A DNA stretch of 64,000 nt from Eleusine coracana subsp. coracana (Eukaryota; Streptophyta; Magnoliopsida; Poales; Poaceae), in the NCBI GenBank assembly GCA_032690845.1, contig CM064417.1, positions 16,274,501 to 16,338,500 on the forward strand, in the 5' to 3' direction. Made by a program: the position numbers and the translations under genes. This document shows, piece by piece, positions 1-10,986 of the stretch. Each line of letters starts with the position of its first letter. Position 1 is the stretch's first letter. The notes under the pieces are model-generated. The model made no database searches and was not told where the DNA came from. It worked only from the letters and a program-made list of their open reading frames with translations.

Positions 1-1476
1 AGATCATGAATGAATCGCTGCAGGCTCCATATATGATAGATGAGGTTAAAGTAGCCCTTGATAGTATAGGGGACTTAGAGGCCCTGGTCCAGATGGAATG
101 CCGACATTGTTCTTCAAGACATTCTGGAGCACGGTCGGGGAAAACATTTAGGTAGAGGTCATGGCGGTTTTGAATGGTGCTGAAATCCTGCCTTGGTGGA
201 AAAATGACAGTGGTGCTGATTCCGAAGGTATCTAAGCCACAACGTTTAAAGGACCTAAGCCCCATTAGCATGTGTATTGTACTATACAAAATCATATCCA
301 AGGTGCTGGCTGGGAGACTAAAGGTTTTCTTAGAGGATTTTATATCCCAAAATGATAGTGCTTTTGTATCAGGTCGGTTGATCTCAAACAATGCACTTGT
401 GGCATACGAGATGATGCATTTCTTGTAGAATAAGAGGAAAGGTGTGCAGTATCTAGCCCTGAAACTTGATATGAGCAAGGTTGCGAAAACTTGGTTTCAA
501 TGAAATTTTTGTCAATATCTTGATGAAATGTGTGTGTACCGTGCGATATGACATTAAGGTGAATGGAGAACTCACTGAAGCGATTATTCATCAATGTGTG
601 CTTCATCAGGGACATCCAGTCTCCCTGTATCTTTTCTTGCTCGGCGCTGAGGGTTTCTCATCTCTGACGCATAAGGCAGATTCAGGGTATTCAGATTTGC
701 AACAATACCCCAAGTGTATCACATCTGTTATTTGCATATGATTCCTTAATTCTGATGAGAGCCACCGAGGAGAATGCCATGTACCAGCAATTCATTCTTG
801 GATTGAAAACAGAGATAATGAATGAGAAATGTCTTGGCCTCCCTGTCTATATAAGTCGTTCCAAGAAAGAGGCTTTTTAATACATCAAAGATCTTATCTA
901 GGGTAGAATCCTGGGATGGAGGGAGAAACTTTTGTCGGAAGCAGGAAAAGAAATTCCAACATATGTCATGGCCACCTTTGCTGTCACCAAGACCTTCTGT
1001 GATGAATTAAGTACAATGATATGCAACAATTGGTGGAGTATGCAAGATAAGGACAAAATGCAATGGTTATTATGGGAGAACATGCTACAACCAAAAAGTG
1101 AAGGGTTTTTGGGCTTTAAGGATCTCCATCATTTCAACATGGCGATTTTGGCTAAAAAATGCTAGAGACTGATCCAGAATCCAGACTCTTTGTGTGGTCG
1201 GGTTCTTGCTGCCAAATATTTCCTAGATGGCAAATACTGAAAGCTTCACCCAAACTTGGTATGTCATATACCTGGAGAAGTATCCTGAGAGGGCTCGAGA
1301 TCTTCAAACAAGGTACAATTTGGAGAGTGGGCAATGGTCTTCGATCAATGTGTGGTGTGACTGATGGATACCAAAAGGCACAACCAGCGTTTCATCAGTC
1401 ATCAAGGCCAAGCACTTATTCAGCATGTGCAAGACCACATCAATCCAGTCACTAATCAGTAGGATGTAGAGATGGT
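1..1476 (+). pseudogene. LINE (L1-type) reverse transcriptase, 5' piece
   Basis: Decayed non-LTR reverse transcriptase, cut by the window edge on the left and by element E1 on the right. A GPDGMP-type motif lies near 80-97. Then come the fingers region (LIPKV, PISMCIVLYKIISKVLA, SAFVSGRLI) at about 215-425 and a worn version of the RQGDPLSPYLF motif at about 600-640. The thumb and connection region (IPTYVMATF, GFLGFKDLHHFNMAILAKK, SYTWRSILRG) spans about 950-1,350. These blocks occur in the right order for a plant L1 ORF2 but in shifting frames with several stops, so no product can be made. The same ORF2 resumes at 34,136 beyond E1. Family assignment rests on motif order and is firm; the exact LINE family is not identified. 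Confidence 0.88.
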
Positions 1477-2651
1477 TGTTGACGGTCCTTAAATGCTAAA
1501 TCCGGCTGTCAATTGTCTCCATAAAACATATAAATAAATAACCAATATAGTGATAGAGTTTATTACTAATAATTTCCATAAGTATTGGTGAATATTTGTA
1601 TGTAGGTGATTTATCCACATATTAGAGGGATAGCACAAGTAATTAGAGGAGGAAACACACTCCTAGCCAATCAGAGTGCAGCACAAGGATCCACGGGCCC
1701 ATAGACAGAGCAAATCGACATACCAGAAGACCTAACACGTGGATTGTTGAATGGGGAAAGTAAGTCAGTGTCCCGAAGAAGGCCGTGACCCAAGGGCGTC
1801 GGTTGATGTTCGGCCGAATAACATTGGGGCCCACTCAGTCCAGGCCTACTCGGGGGGTCTCCCACTGCCTTACCTACATCGATTGTACTGGTTAGAAAGG
1901 GAGTTACCGTCTCCAGGAACTGCCTTTGGGTCCTATATAAGGAGGGGAGTGCCTCCACTCCAACACAACACAAGAAGAGTTTAGAGCTCTACTCCAAAGG
2001 CTTTAGTACTGCCAAAGTGCTTAGAAAAAAGGGAGAGAGTGAGCGAGAGTTTGGGGAAGCGTTGGGCTTGTCGGCGATCTTCCCCACGCTTGTACTTCGA
2101 CAGATGCTTTCCTTTTCAAGTAAGTGCTCGTGTTTCCTCTTTGGTATTTAAGTTTCCTATTTAAGTAAGTTCTTTCTTTATTGCTTACGGGATCATTGCT
2201 CTATCTAGTTAGAGTATCTTAGTCTTCTATAAGCGTGGATCCGAGACTAGGATAGTAATTGATAGCGTAGACATGATATCTAGGCTAGAGGTTACCTTTG
2301 TCTACCGCGTGCCCCACGGTTTGTAGTGGTAGTCGATAGGTGCTGACAGCCTTATCCGACCTTAGTAATCCTCCACGTTCGGGTACGTCATAGAGCTATT
2401 GGTCGGAGTCACTTGTAGATGCAGGAAGTAAGTATTAGAGACCGAACTTATCTTATTATAGGATCCTTAACCATTAGGAATCCTCTCTACCCTCTGCCTA
2501 CCATATTCTTGTTGTCCTTGGACCGACTAGCTTAGAAGATTAGTACACACACGTTCCTTGTGATTTGATAACCTAGAAAACTCCTAGGTGAAGTGCTACA
2601 TAGGTATCCGTGCGCTTGTGGATTTATCTGTGATCGTAAGAAATACAAACA
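1477..2651 (+). repeat. E1 5' LTR
   Basis: About 1.18 kb, matching the direct repeat at 32,935-34,135 along its whole length. It begins TGTTGACGG. A TATATAA box lies at 1,934-1,940, followed by a GGAGGGGAGTGCC leader that all LTRs of this family share. The end is slightly altered (ACAAACA against ATCAACA in the 3' copy). The two copies differ by many point changes and small indels, so the insertion is not recent. Confidence 0.9.
1934..1940 (+). promoter_or_regulatory. TATA box of the E1 5' LTR
   Basis: TATATAA followed by AGGAGGGGAGTGC. The same block occurs at 28,435 (E2 3' LTR) and 33,389 (E1 3' LTR), so it is the conserved core promoter of this LTR family. Transcription would run to the right. 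Confidence 0.6.
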
Positions 2652-2659
2652 AGAATTTT

Positions 2660-2676
2660 TGGCGTCGTTATCGGGG
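2660..2676 (+). other. E1 primer-binding site (tRNA-Asp type)
   Basis: TGGCGTCGTTATCGGGG is complementary to the 3' end of plant tRNA-Asp with two mismatches. It lies 8 bp inside the 5' LTR. The E2 version at 22,206 has only one mismatch. Confidence 0.75.
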
Positions 2677-2840
2677 AACAGTTGTTGTATCATCTTTCAA
2701 CCTTATTCGTCCTCGTAAATTTCATTTTTATTTTCCTTTTATTCCTTTCCTTTTTTTCGAAGGGCGAGTTCTTTTAGCCACCGCCGTCTGTGGACCCAAT
2801 TCGCACATCTAGCTACGAACTCAGACCTGGCTTTATAACC

Positions 2841-3341
2841 ATGGTTTGGGAGCGACCCTTCTCTGGTCTAGATTTTGAAAATCCTTACCATCATTTGTGA
2901 GAATTTGAATGTTTGTTCATTGACGGCATGACACATGAAACTCTTAAGTGGAAATTTTTTCCCTTCTCCCTCATGGAGAGGGCGAAACAATGATACACTC
3001 ATACTATTCAGAGTGTACATGGTGATTGGAAGAAGTTGCGGGATAAATTTTGTCTTGCGTTCTTCTCACAATCCCGTATTGTCTCCCTTCGTATGGAAAT
3101 TCTATGCTTCTACCAAAGTGAGAAGGAATCTATTGGAGCAGCTTGGGCCAGAATCTCTTTGCTACTGCAATCCGGCCCAGACTTGTCTACACTCGATGAA
3201 ATGTTGCTTCAACACTTTTATTCGAGTTTAAACAAGGAATCTGCCCAATACCTTGATATCGCCGATGAAGAATCGTTCATCCACAAGACTGCAACACAAG
3301 GAAGAGAAATCCTAGACCATATCATAGAAAACTCATCCTTT
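2841..3341 (+). pseudogene. E1 gag, part 1 (interrupted by E2)
   Basis: One frame starting at ATG 2,841 carries the capsid-type gag of Athila/Tat-like elements. Blocks include NPYHHL, ETLKWKFFPFSL, GDWKKLRDKFCLAFF, EKESIGAAWARI and GREILDHIIENSSF. Two in-frame stops interrupt it, one after PYHHL and one after ERAKQ. The reading frame is cut at 3,341 by the E2 5' LTR and resumes at 29,174 with LADLSESLQEEA, the same continuation seen unbroken in the E2 gag (ENSSFLADYREPLQEEA). This shared sequence shows that E2 landed inside the E1 gag. Confidence 0.8.
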
Positions 3342-3651
3342 TGTTAACGGTCACTAAATATGAAATCCGACCATCAAATACCTCCAGAAAACAATAAAAG
3401 TAAAGAACCAATATAGTGGTAGGAGTTTATGACTGATGAATTCCACTAGTGGTGGTGAATATTTGCTTGTAGGTGAGTTACCCACGTAATGGAGGTAAAC
3501 TCCATGTCATAATAGGAGAAAGCACACTTTTGACCAATCAGAGTGCAGCACAAGGATCCACGGGTCCATAAACAGAGCAAACCGACATTTCACGAGGCCT
3601 AACGTTTAGAAAATAGGGAGAGAGTGAGGGGAAGTCAGGAGGAGGAGTGGG
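3342..3651 (+). repeat. E2 5' LTR, left piece
   Basis: Matches the first part of the LTR at 27,959-29,173. An internal deletion of about 300 bp corresponds to roughly 28,217-28,520 of the 3' copy and removes the TATA region. The piece ends with GTGGG (3,647-3,651), the target duplication of the copia element that follows. Confidence 0.82.
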
Positions 3652-6600
3652 AGAAAGTTGCCAAGAGGGGGGTGAATATGCAACTTAAAATTAAACCTAA
3701 AAAAGCACTAAGCTTTGATCAAATCGACAATGACGGAACTTCCGTCAGGATTGATGGAACTTCCGTCACCATGGAAGTTTTGTCTAAAAAATAGAACTTC
3801 ACCAATTCCTTCTCTAAATCTTATTGAAATGCGGATAACTTAAGAGTTAGAAATACAATACTTGATAGGAGTGAAAATAGCACATGGTGTGATCCAAGTC
3901 CAACAAAAGATTGCTAACAACACAATACAAATAATGGAGAGCACAATAACGAAAGAAATACACAAGCACAATAATGAAAAGCGGGAATGTAAAGAGTGAC
4001 ACAAAGATTTAACTCGAGGTTCGGCAACCACACTAAGTAGTCCCTACGTCCTTGTTGAGGAGCCACACAAAGTGTCCGGGTCTCTCTCAACCCATTTTCC
4101 TGCCAAGAAATCACAAAGATCGTGCTCGGTATTCTTTCTCCACTTGATTCTTTTCCCTCCGGAGGCGAATCACACCTCCACAAACGTCCCTGTCTCACCA
4201 CAACATGTTGGGATCTCAAGGGCGATGCCTAGCCTTCTAGGAGACCAAGTCTCCAATAGTAACAAGCAAAACAAATCTTGATGGGGAGGGAAAGATGTGC
4301 TCAAGATTTTGAGTGAATGGATTCAATCTTTTTATGGTTGGATCTTCTCTTACTTTACTTGGGATGTCAAGAACAAATAGGAGTGTGAGAGAGGAGAGCT
4401 CTATGTGAAATGTGAGTGAAATGTCAATGAGTCCAACACTCCCCATGGGGAAGGGGGAAGCTATTTATAGAGCTTTCTCAAAAACTAGTCGTTACTCAGC
4501 TTTTCTGGGTCTGATGGAACTTCCGTGGTTCCCTATGGAACTTAAGTCAGTCCAAAAACAGTCGTTGCACGGTAGGCTTTCAACTAAGCCAGGGATGACG
4601 GAACTTCTATGATGGCCACCATAGAACTTTCGTCGCTCTCGGGTTTGCAACAAAGGGAAACTAGGGAATGACGGAACTTCTATGGCAGAGGCCACAGAAC
4701 TTCCGTAGTCGGTTTGCTAGAGTTGAAGCTGGGCACGGACGGAACTTCCGTGAAGAGATGCGCGGAACTTCCGTCACTCTCTGTTCGGCTCAGAATTGGT
4801 TGGTTCTTTTTTGCTTTTGTTGGCTAAACTTCTTTCAAAGATTTTTTGTTGGCTTGAGCACATAAATTTCCCTTCTTACCAAGATTGGTTTACCCCCCTT
4901 GATAGTTCGGCAAACCTATGACTCAACTAAAATTAAAAGATACACTTTGAAGCACTTGAGACCATTTTTCTTTTCTTCTTTTTAGGAGTAAAAACCATCT
5001 TGCAAATGTGGGATGAAATAATAATTTGATTATCTGCATATTTATTTCATGAACATGTTAGCACAATTTTAATCTTCTATCATCGTACACCAAAACCCAC
5101 TAGGGGATCATAGATGTTGTGACATCCCATCCGGGATGACCAGGACCGTGTACAGGAGAACACTCGATGAAGCGAGTTACAACAGCATATACATTCTTAC
5201 AAGCCCAAATATATTACATCATGGTATAATACAACCAGGTTTTTGGAAACAAGCAAAAGTCTTGCAGCGGAAAAACATTTATTACAACACGAGTTTTTAA
5301 AACTCAACAGAAGTTTGTTCTCTGTTCAAAACCAAGTTTCAAACACGTTCATTCCAACTCACTCTCGGAGGCACACCTAGTTTTCTAATTTTTCGGACAC
5401 GGGATGCGTTCCCACTGAAGAGAACTTCCCTCCGACAGTTGTCCTTCTTCTGGCATGCCTTCTGCCCATCCATACGAGCTTGGCTCCCCACCTAAGCATA
5501 AAATAATTCGAACAAACCTTGAGTATCTAATGTACTCCGTAAGACTGACCCGTCAACGTGGCTCGCTAAGGCCGACACCTACAATGCTTAGGCCTTTGGT
5601 TGGTGGGTCGACTCAGACTTGCGAAAAATAACACCTACTAGTGGATATCTATTTTCAAATTTTAGCTCAAGATTATGTTCATTAATAATAAGATTTGCAT
5701 CTTGCAACTATTGCAATCAAAATTTATCAAGCCAAACTAAATAATTTTAAATAATGCTTCTCCTTCTCGTTACTCTCGATTATCTCCGTTCGCGCCAAGC
5801 GAACAAGCGGTACTCATTGCTGCGAGGGACAGCGATTCGAATCAATTTCTACCAGCTGGGTAAAACTCGACTACACGACATATACGCACCTCACTGGTCG
5901 TATATGACAACTTTTCCCACTAACCCCAACCAGAGGTAGATCCGTTTCCAACTCCCCCGGGAATATGGAGACCCCACTAGATACCCGTCCCAGACGTTAT
6001 CCATGGGCGACCACCATTTCCCTCCCGTGAGACTTCAATCTCACTAACAGCCAGAAAAAGAAAGTTGGCTACGTCCTACCACTGAGGTAGTTAGGGTACA
6101 TCAGCTTACTGGGTCTCAAAAACCAGCATGTAGACGGTACTGTTCAATACTTGTTCACGGAGCCGCCAACGGTTTGGTCCTAGATTGACACGGACGGGGC
6201 TACCACCTTCCAAGACCCCGTATTTGCCCTTTCCTCTACGAGGCCCGTCCGGTCTCATCACCATCATCATCAACTTTTATTTTCTTTCTCAAAGGTCTCA
6301 AACAACTTAAAGCCTCCATGCTTTAAGATCATCCTTGCAGTGCTACCGATAATCCTACGACATAAGCATAGCGCCTATCGTGCTACCTATACTTGTATAG
6401 GGTAAAAACATCATAGGATACGGTAGTGATGCAGGTGGGTGTCAATCAATTCCTGGAACCTAATGCACAGGCATGACTGGACTGACGGTGATAAAAGAAA
6501 GAATTTAAAAATATAGGTGGGATGCACCGGGGCTTGCCTCGGGGTCCGTCCGGGTGTGACGATTCAGGTGTGGGAGCGGTCTCGACAATTATCACCTCGA

Positions 6601-7955
6601 GCCCACAGTCAGCAGACGGCTCGACGATCTCGGGTCCTATACGATTCGTTGACACGTCACAAGTTAGTATCAACGATGCATGAAATATAACATGCAATGC
6701 ATTAAGAATGATGATGCGATAGAATATTTAGATTAAGAATTTTAATTACTCTTGTGTGAAGTATTCCCTTCAAAATAAGAGTAATTAAGTCCATTGATGA
6801 AAAGGGTTTAACATGCTTTAATTCAAATTATTAACCCCTAATTTCCCATTTAAACATAAAATAAATTCATTAACAAAATAAATATTAACTTAGGAATTAA
6901 ATTAATTAACAATTAAAAGATAATTCACAAGCTTAATTAAATACTTAAAAATCATATAAAATAAATATTAAATTTTATTTTATAAAGTGGTAGAGGAAAT
7001 TATTTGGAACCTAACAAAATTAATTTCAAGATTTCAGAAAGTCTAATTTATTTGCTAGATTTTAACTAAACTCTGGAATTAAATCTTAATGAAAAACCTG
7101 GGAAAAGGAAAGAAATAAAGAAAAAACTCGATTTCGGCCTTTTGGGCCTTGGGCAGCCCAAGTGCTGCTGGACCGAGCCCAGCAGCACAGCGGCGAGGTG
7201 CGAGAGCACGGCCCACTATCTTGACGGCCCAGCCGGGGTGGGACGCAGTCCAGCAACGCGAGCATGCGGGCCTACGCGCGCGCGATCGTGTCTCAGCCTC
7301 TCGGCCCAATAGCACAAGCGTGGCCCAGGGACGGAAGCGCTCTGCTCGCCCGCGCTTGCGCGCGCATGGTGGCACGGCCACGGGGCTGCGGCGGCCATGT
7401 GCACTCCCAGGGCGCGGATCGGCCAATTGGCAGCAAGAATCGAGGTAGCAATGCAACAGAGTGGTAGAGGGAAAGGTTACGGCGGTGATTGCTGACCGGA
7501 GCAAGTGCGACGGCGAGCGGCGGCGGATTCGGAGCTCGGCAAAGGCGGCGGCGATTGGCAACCCTTTACGAGGATAAGCCCTGGGCGTCGATGGGGAGTT
7601 GTTGGAGTAGTCGTTGCGATGATTTCGAGCTGCAGGAGAGACTGGGAGGTGATCGACGGCGATGAGCGGGCACGGCGGACGGCGGCAGAAGCGAAACAAG
7701 GGAGAAGAGAAACTGAGCGCAAGAGAGGAAATGGAGCAAGGGAGAGAAGAAAGAAAGGAGAGGAGTCGGTTAAATCGCCCTCCCCGTTTGACAGCGGTGC
7801 CGGTGGGTCCCGCTTGCAGGGTGGCATGGCGCTTCCGGCGCTCCCGCGCGCGCCAGCGCTGCCCCGGCGCGGGCGGTGCGCAGTGGTGAGAGCCGAAGGC
7901 TGACGGGTGGGTCCAGCATTTTTTTTTAAACGGAAATGTCACAGATGCATCTTCA
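3652..7955 (-). repeat. Copia 3' LTR, split by a solo-LTR-like insertion
   Basis: LTR sequence at 3,652-5,116 and 7,944-7,955 matches 16,239-17,691 plus 22,015-22,029. The left terminal base pair is mutated (AG for TG). It carries many copies of a near-palindrome of the type GACGGAACTTCCGTC, for example at 3,732-3,746 and 3,753-3,767, with further degenerate pairs around 4,513, 4,598, 4,668 and 4,734. Confidence 0.85.
5118..7943 (-). mobile_element. Solo-LTR-like element of 2.8 kb inside the copia LTR
   Basis: Bounded by TGTGACAT and ATGTCACA, which is TG..CA with an 8-bp inverted terminal repeat, and flanked by GATGT (5,113-5,117) and GATGC (7,944-7,948). The other copia LTR reads straight through this site, so it is an insertion. 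It has no PBS, PPT or protein domains. On the minus strand it starts with a GC-rich stretch (about 7,140-7,910) and ends with an AATAAA signal (complement at 5,278-5,283), the layout of an LTR with promoter and poly(A) site. I infer a solo LTR of a large gypsy family. A non-autonomous element with short terminal repeats is the alternative. Confidence 0.65.
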
Positions 7956-8337
7956 AATACAAAGAGCAAAATATAGTGGAAATCCCCCTAAAGATATGCA
8001 TGAGTCACAAAAACATGTGAAGGAGCTCTCCCTATATTTTGCATAGAGTGGGGTGCCTAAAAGGTGTACAAGTGTGGAACATAGTGATAGAGAAATAGAT
8101 CAACAACACACTTAGTACAATCAACACATCTAAGCCCTAGGCAATAAAACAAGCACCACACAACACCATAAAGCATTAGAGAGTTATTACAATAAAGGTT
8201 CACAAATAGTTTTCACACACAAAGAAAATAAGGGAGATACTTGTCCATGGGTTCATCACTATCCTATTACATGAGAGATAAAACATCCTTTTTCATCGCC
8301 TTTCTCTCCCCCTTTGGCATCAACGCACCAAAAAGAA

Positions 8338-8381
<44 letters not shown>

Positions 8382-8515
8382 AAGCAAAGAAATCACTCAT
8401 CATGTTCCTCTGATTCCTCATCTTCATCTTGATCTTCATCTTCACACGTCGGAGGTGGAGGAGCGGTAGACGGCCCAGCGGAGAGATCAATCCTGTCATA
8501 GCTGGCAAGAGGGTC
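7956..8515 (-). other. Copia 3' spacer between extra ORF and 3' LTR
   Basis: No gene. On the minus strand a TTTAGGGGGATTTCC purine-rich tract (around 7,980-7,996) lies about 30 bp before the 3' LTR and is the likely polypurine tract. The rest is AT-rich spacer, with a GA microsatellite at 8,344-8,379. Confidence 0.5.
8344..8379. repeat. (GA)n microsatellite
   Basis: About 18 uninterrupted GA units in the copia spacer. Open frames across it on either strand are artefacts of the repeat. Confidence 0.95.
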
Positions 8516-10035
8516 TTAAAAAACTAGCGGCTCACCATCGGGCTCACACTCAGAACCATCGGGAGACATCTCGTGGCCTTGGGCCCTTTGGTCCTCCTTA
8601 TAGCATCTCACTTGCTTCTTTATTCTCCTCTTGTTCTCCCAGATCTCTTTAGCATTGAAGCAACAGATATTGAAGATGCCTTTAAGAAAGGCGAGAACTG
8701 GAGAAGATGGACGGTGCTGCCTATCTTGAGGTGCTTGGGCTAAGGAATAAGCCCTTGCTGCTTCATCTCTCTCATCCTCTATCTCGACATGAGCACGGGC
8801 GAGACTCGCTCTCTTGGAGGAAGATAGTCCAGGGGGAGTTGGATCAATTGGGTGAAACTCATGTTGCACTGTTGGTTGAAGAGGAAGATGCTTGCATTCC
8901 TTCTCAAATATAAGCCCAGTTTCAGCTTCAATCATCCTCATGAGATAGGGAGCATAGGGATGAGATCTCCTTGTGTCAATAGATGACATGTGGATTTCAT
9001 TTGTGATGAAGTCCATCACACAAAATAGAGTGGCATCCGGAGCAAATCTTGTAAGGATGTTCCTAGAGGACTCCACTATAGCTATAGCATGCCCACCCTT
9101 AGGTGCAATAGTAACTCGCAGCATCCGATTGAGTGTGAAGTAAAAATTGTGAAGACCACTAGTTGTCCCAAACACATTTGGACTCCTCTCATAGTACATG
9201 AAAGCCATGTCCTTTGCCTTCATCACAGGCTCATTTGAGATGATCTCTCTACTGTGATCCGCACTTCCTTGAAAGAAATAGCTTGCAAAACGACTTGCCG
9301 AGACAGAATACTCCACACCTTGAGTTCTCCAATGAAGAATACCCTTGCGATCAAGGAAGAGAGTGGAGTAGAATTGGCAAATTACCTCCTCATTCCAATC
9401 ATAGTTGAATCCCATCAGATCATAAACTCCTCTATCCTTGCACACTTGGATGATATCCTTGAACACTTGATTTTCCTTTGACTCCATGTAGGACCAACCA
9501 ATCCATTGGTAGGAGGCTAGTCGGTTCTTCTAGTTCTTGTCTATGAGCATAGACATAGTAGTCTTGCTGAAACCATGTGTAGAACCGATAGTCAGTGGCT
9601 TCTTATTCTCCCACTAGCGTGAGATTTTGCTTCCTTGCTTCATTGAGAGCATCAAGATCTTTCTTGTAGTCCTTGTAGATGTACGCCTTGGGATAAACAG
9701 GTTCATGGACTTTAAGTCCCTATACCACAGCCACATGGTCTGTTCTTGCTCCTCTTGAAGACTTAGAGGCCTTATCCTTAGCGGACTGCTTTTCCTTCAT
9801 CAGCCTCTTCCACTTATCTTCAGATCTCCTAGGTGGAAGAGATCCTCCAGGTTGGACAAGCACGGTCTAGGCATTTCTGGTGGAGCCTTGGCCACTCGAC
9901 CCTTATCCTCAAACTGCAATAGCCTTTCTCCTCTTAGAAACGGGCACTAGTTCCTCACTTGGAGAAGAGGAGGAAGAGTCTCCATTGTTTGGCTCGCTCA
10001 AAGCATTGGATGCGAACTTAATTCTCACCATCTTT
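8516..10035 (-). pseudogene. Copia extra (third) ORF, putative plant transposon protein
   Basis: The longest intact part is 323 codons (9,487 to 8,516). A likely original start lies further upstream at 10,035 (MVRIKFASNALSEPN), and that part has a Ser-rich and basic segment (SSSSSPSEE, KRRK), three to four stops and at least one frameshift. The intact part has blocks FNYDWNEEVICQFYSTLF and GILHWRTQGVEYSVS, resembling the domain annotated as putative plant transposon protein in grass elements. An acidic tail ends SECEPDGEPLVF. It sits between pol and the 3' LTR, where SIRE/Maximus copia elements carry their extra ORF. Its function is unknown. I see no signal peptide or membrane segment, so an envelope role is not supported. 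Confidence 0.6.
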
Positions 10036-10129
10036 GAGTTGCCAGTAGCATGAAGATTGATCAAGGAATGAGCCAAATGTTAAGACAAGAATCCAAGAGA
10101 TGATAAAAAACAATGCACTGAACTGTAGA

Positions 10130-10745
10130 CAATGGAAGTTCTATGACAGATCATGGAAGTTGTGTCATGACGGAAGTTCTGATGGTACTTTCGTCACTTG
10201 CAGTTTGCACCGAAAATGACACTACTCCTAGATCCTACCATAACATCGCAAATGCTTCTAATAGATGATAGACTAGCCCTAGAGGAGTTAATCTATTCAA
10301 AGGAAATTAAGACATTTGAACATTTTACCTAAAGAGCAAGATTTAGGGTCAAACCTCATACCTAGGGTAAGGAGGAGGAAAAGTTTGATGCAGATCGTGG
10401 ATTTTCTGTGGGGGAAGAGTTGAATCTCCACCAAATCCAAAGGAATCACCGGTTGAATCCCTAGATCACCACAAATCGCCGCTTAGGATTTGAGGAGAGG
10501 AGAGAGAGGGAGAAAATATAAGTGGCCGGTTGACTAGGGAAGAAGGACGGGCTCGGGCCACTTAATCTGAGAGTGATGGAATTTCCGTCATTGGCTGATG
10601 GAAGTTCCATCGCTCTCGGGTCTAGAGCAAAATGGTTTGAATTTCACGGAAGTTATCACAGAACTTCCATGACTCTCGGGTTCCTTAGACAGAGGATGAC
10701 GGAAGTTCCATCATTGGGTGATGGAAGTTCCGTCGTTCTCTGTCT
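10130..10745. repeat. Cluster of ACGGAAGTTCCGT-type near-palindromes
   Basis: About ten copies of a 13-15 bp near-palindrome, most as pairs 10-20 bp apart: around 10,137, 10,170, 10,569, 10,597, 10,651, 10,697 and 10,722. Each pair is often followed by CTCTCGGGT or CTCTGTCTGG. The same motif is scattered through both copia LTRs. See findings. Confidence 0.7.
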
Positions 10746-10986
10746 GGAACACAAAACTACCTCTATTAACTATGAACTTTTGGACAAGTTGAATAGGGAG
10801 TATAAAGGCTTGTTCCAACTTGTGAATAGCAACAATCAACCACTTAAAACTATATTCACAAGTATCAACAATATGATCTATTGACCAAAACTTTTGTTTG
10901 AAATCAAAGACATTATAGAATTTTGAAGAATTTTGGTTTTAAGTCCTCTTGCACGAGCAACAACACATCAAGCAATGCACAAGGTT

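Noticed and set aside
7505..7903. Open frames of 75-132 codons on the plus strand
   Set aside because: Same GC-rich island; composition artefacts.
7079..7969. A 296-codon open frame on the minus strand
   Set aside because: It lies in the GC-rich part of the solo-LTR-like element, is low-complexity (Arg, Pro, Ser), has equally long frames on the other strand, and resembles no protein. High GC removes stop codons by chance.
8241..8508. Short frames over the GA microsatellite on both strands
   Set aside because: Arg-Glu and Leu-Ser repeats come directly from (GA)n.
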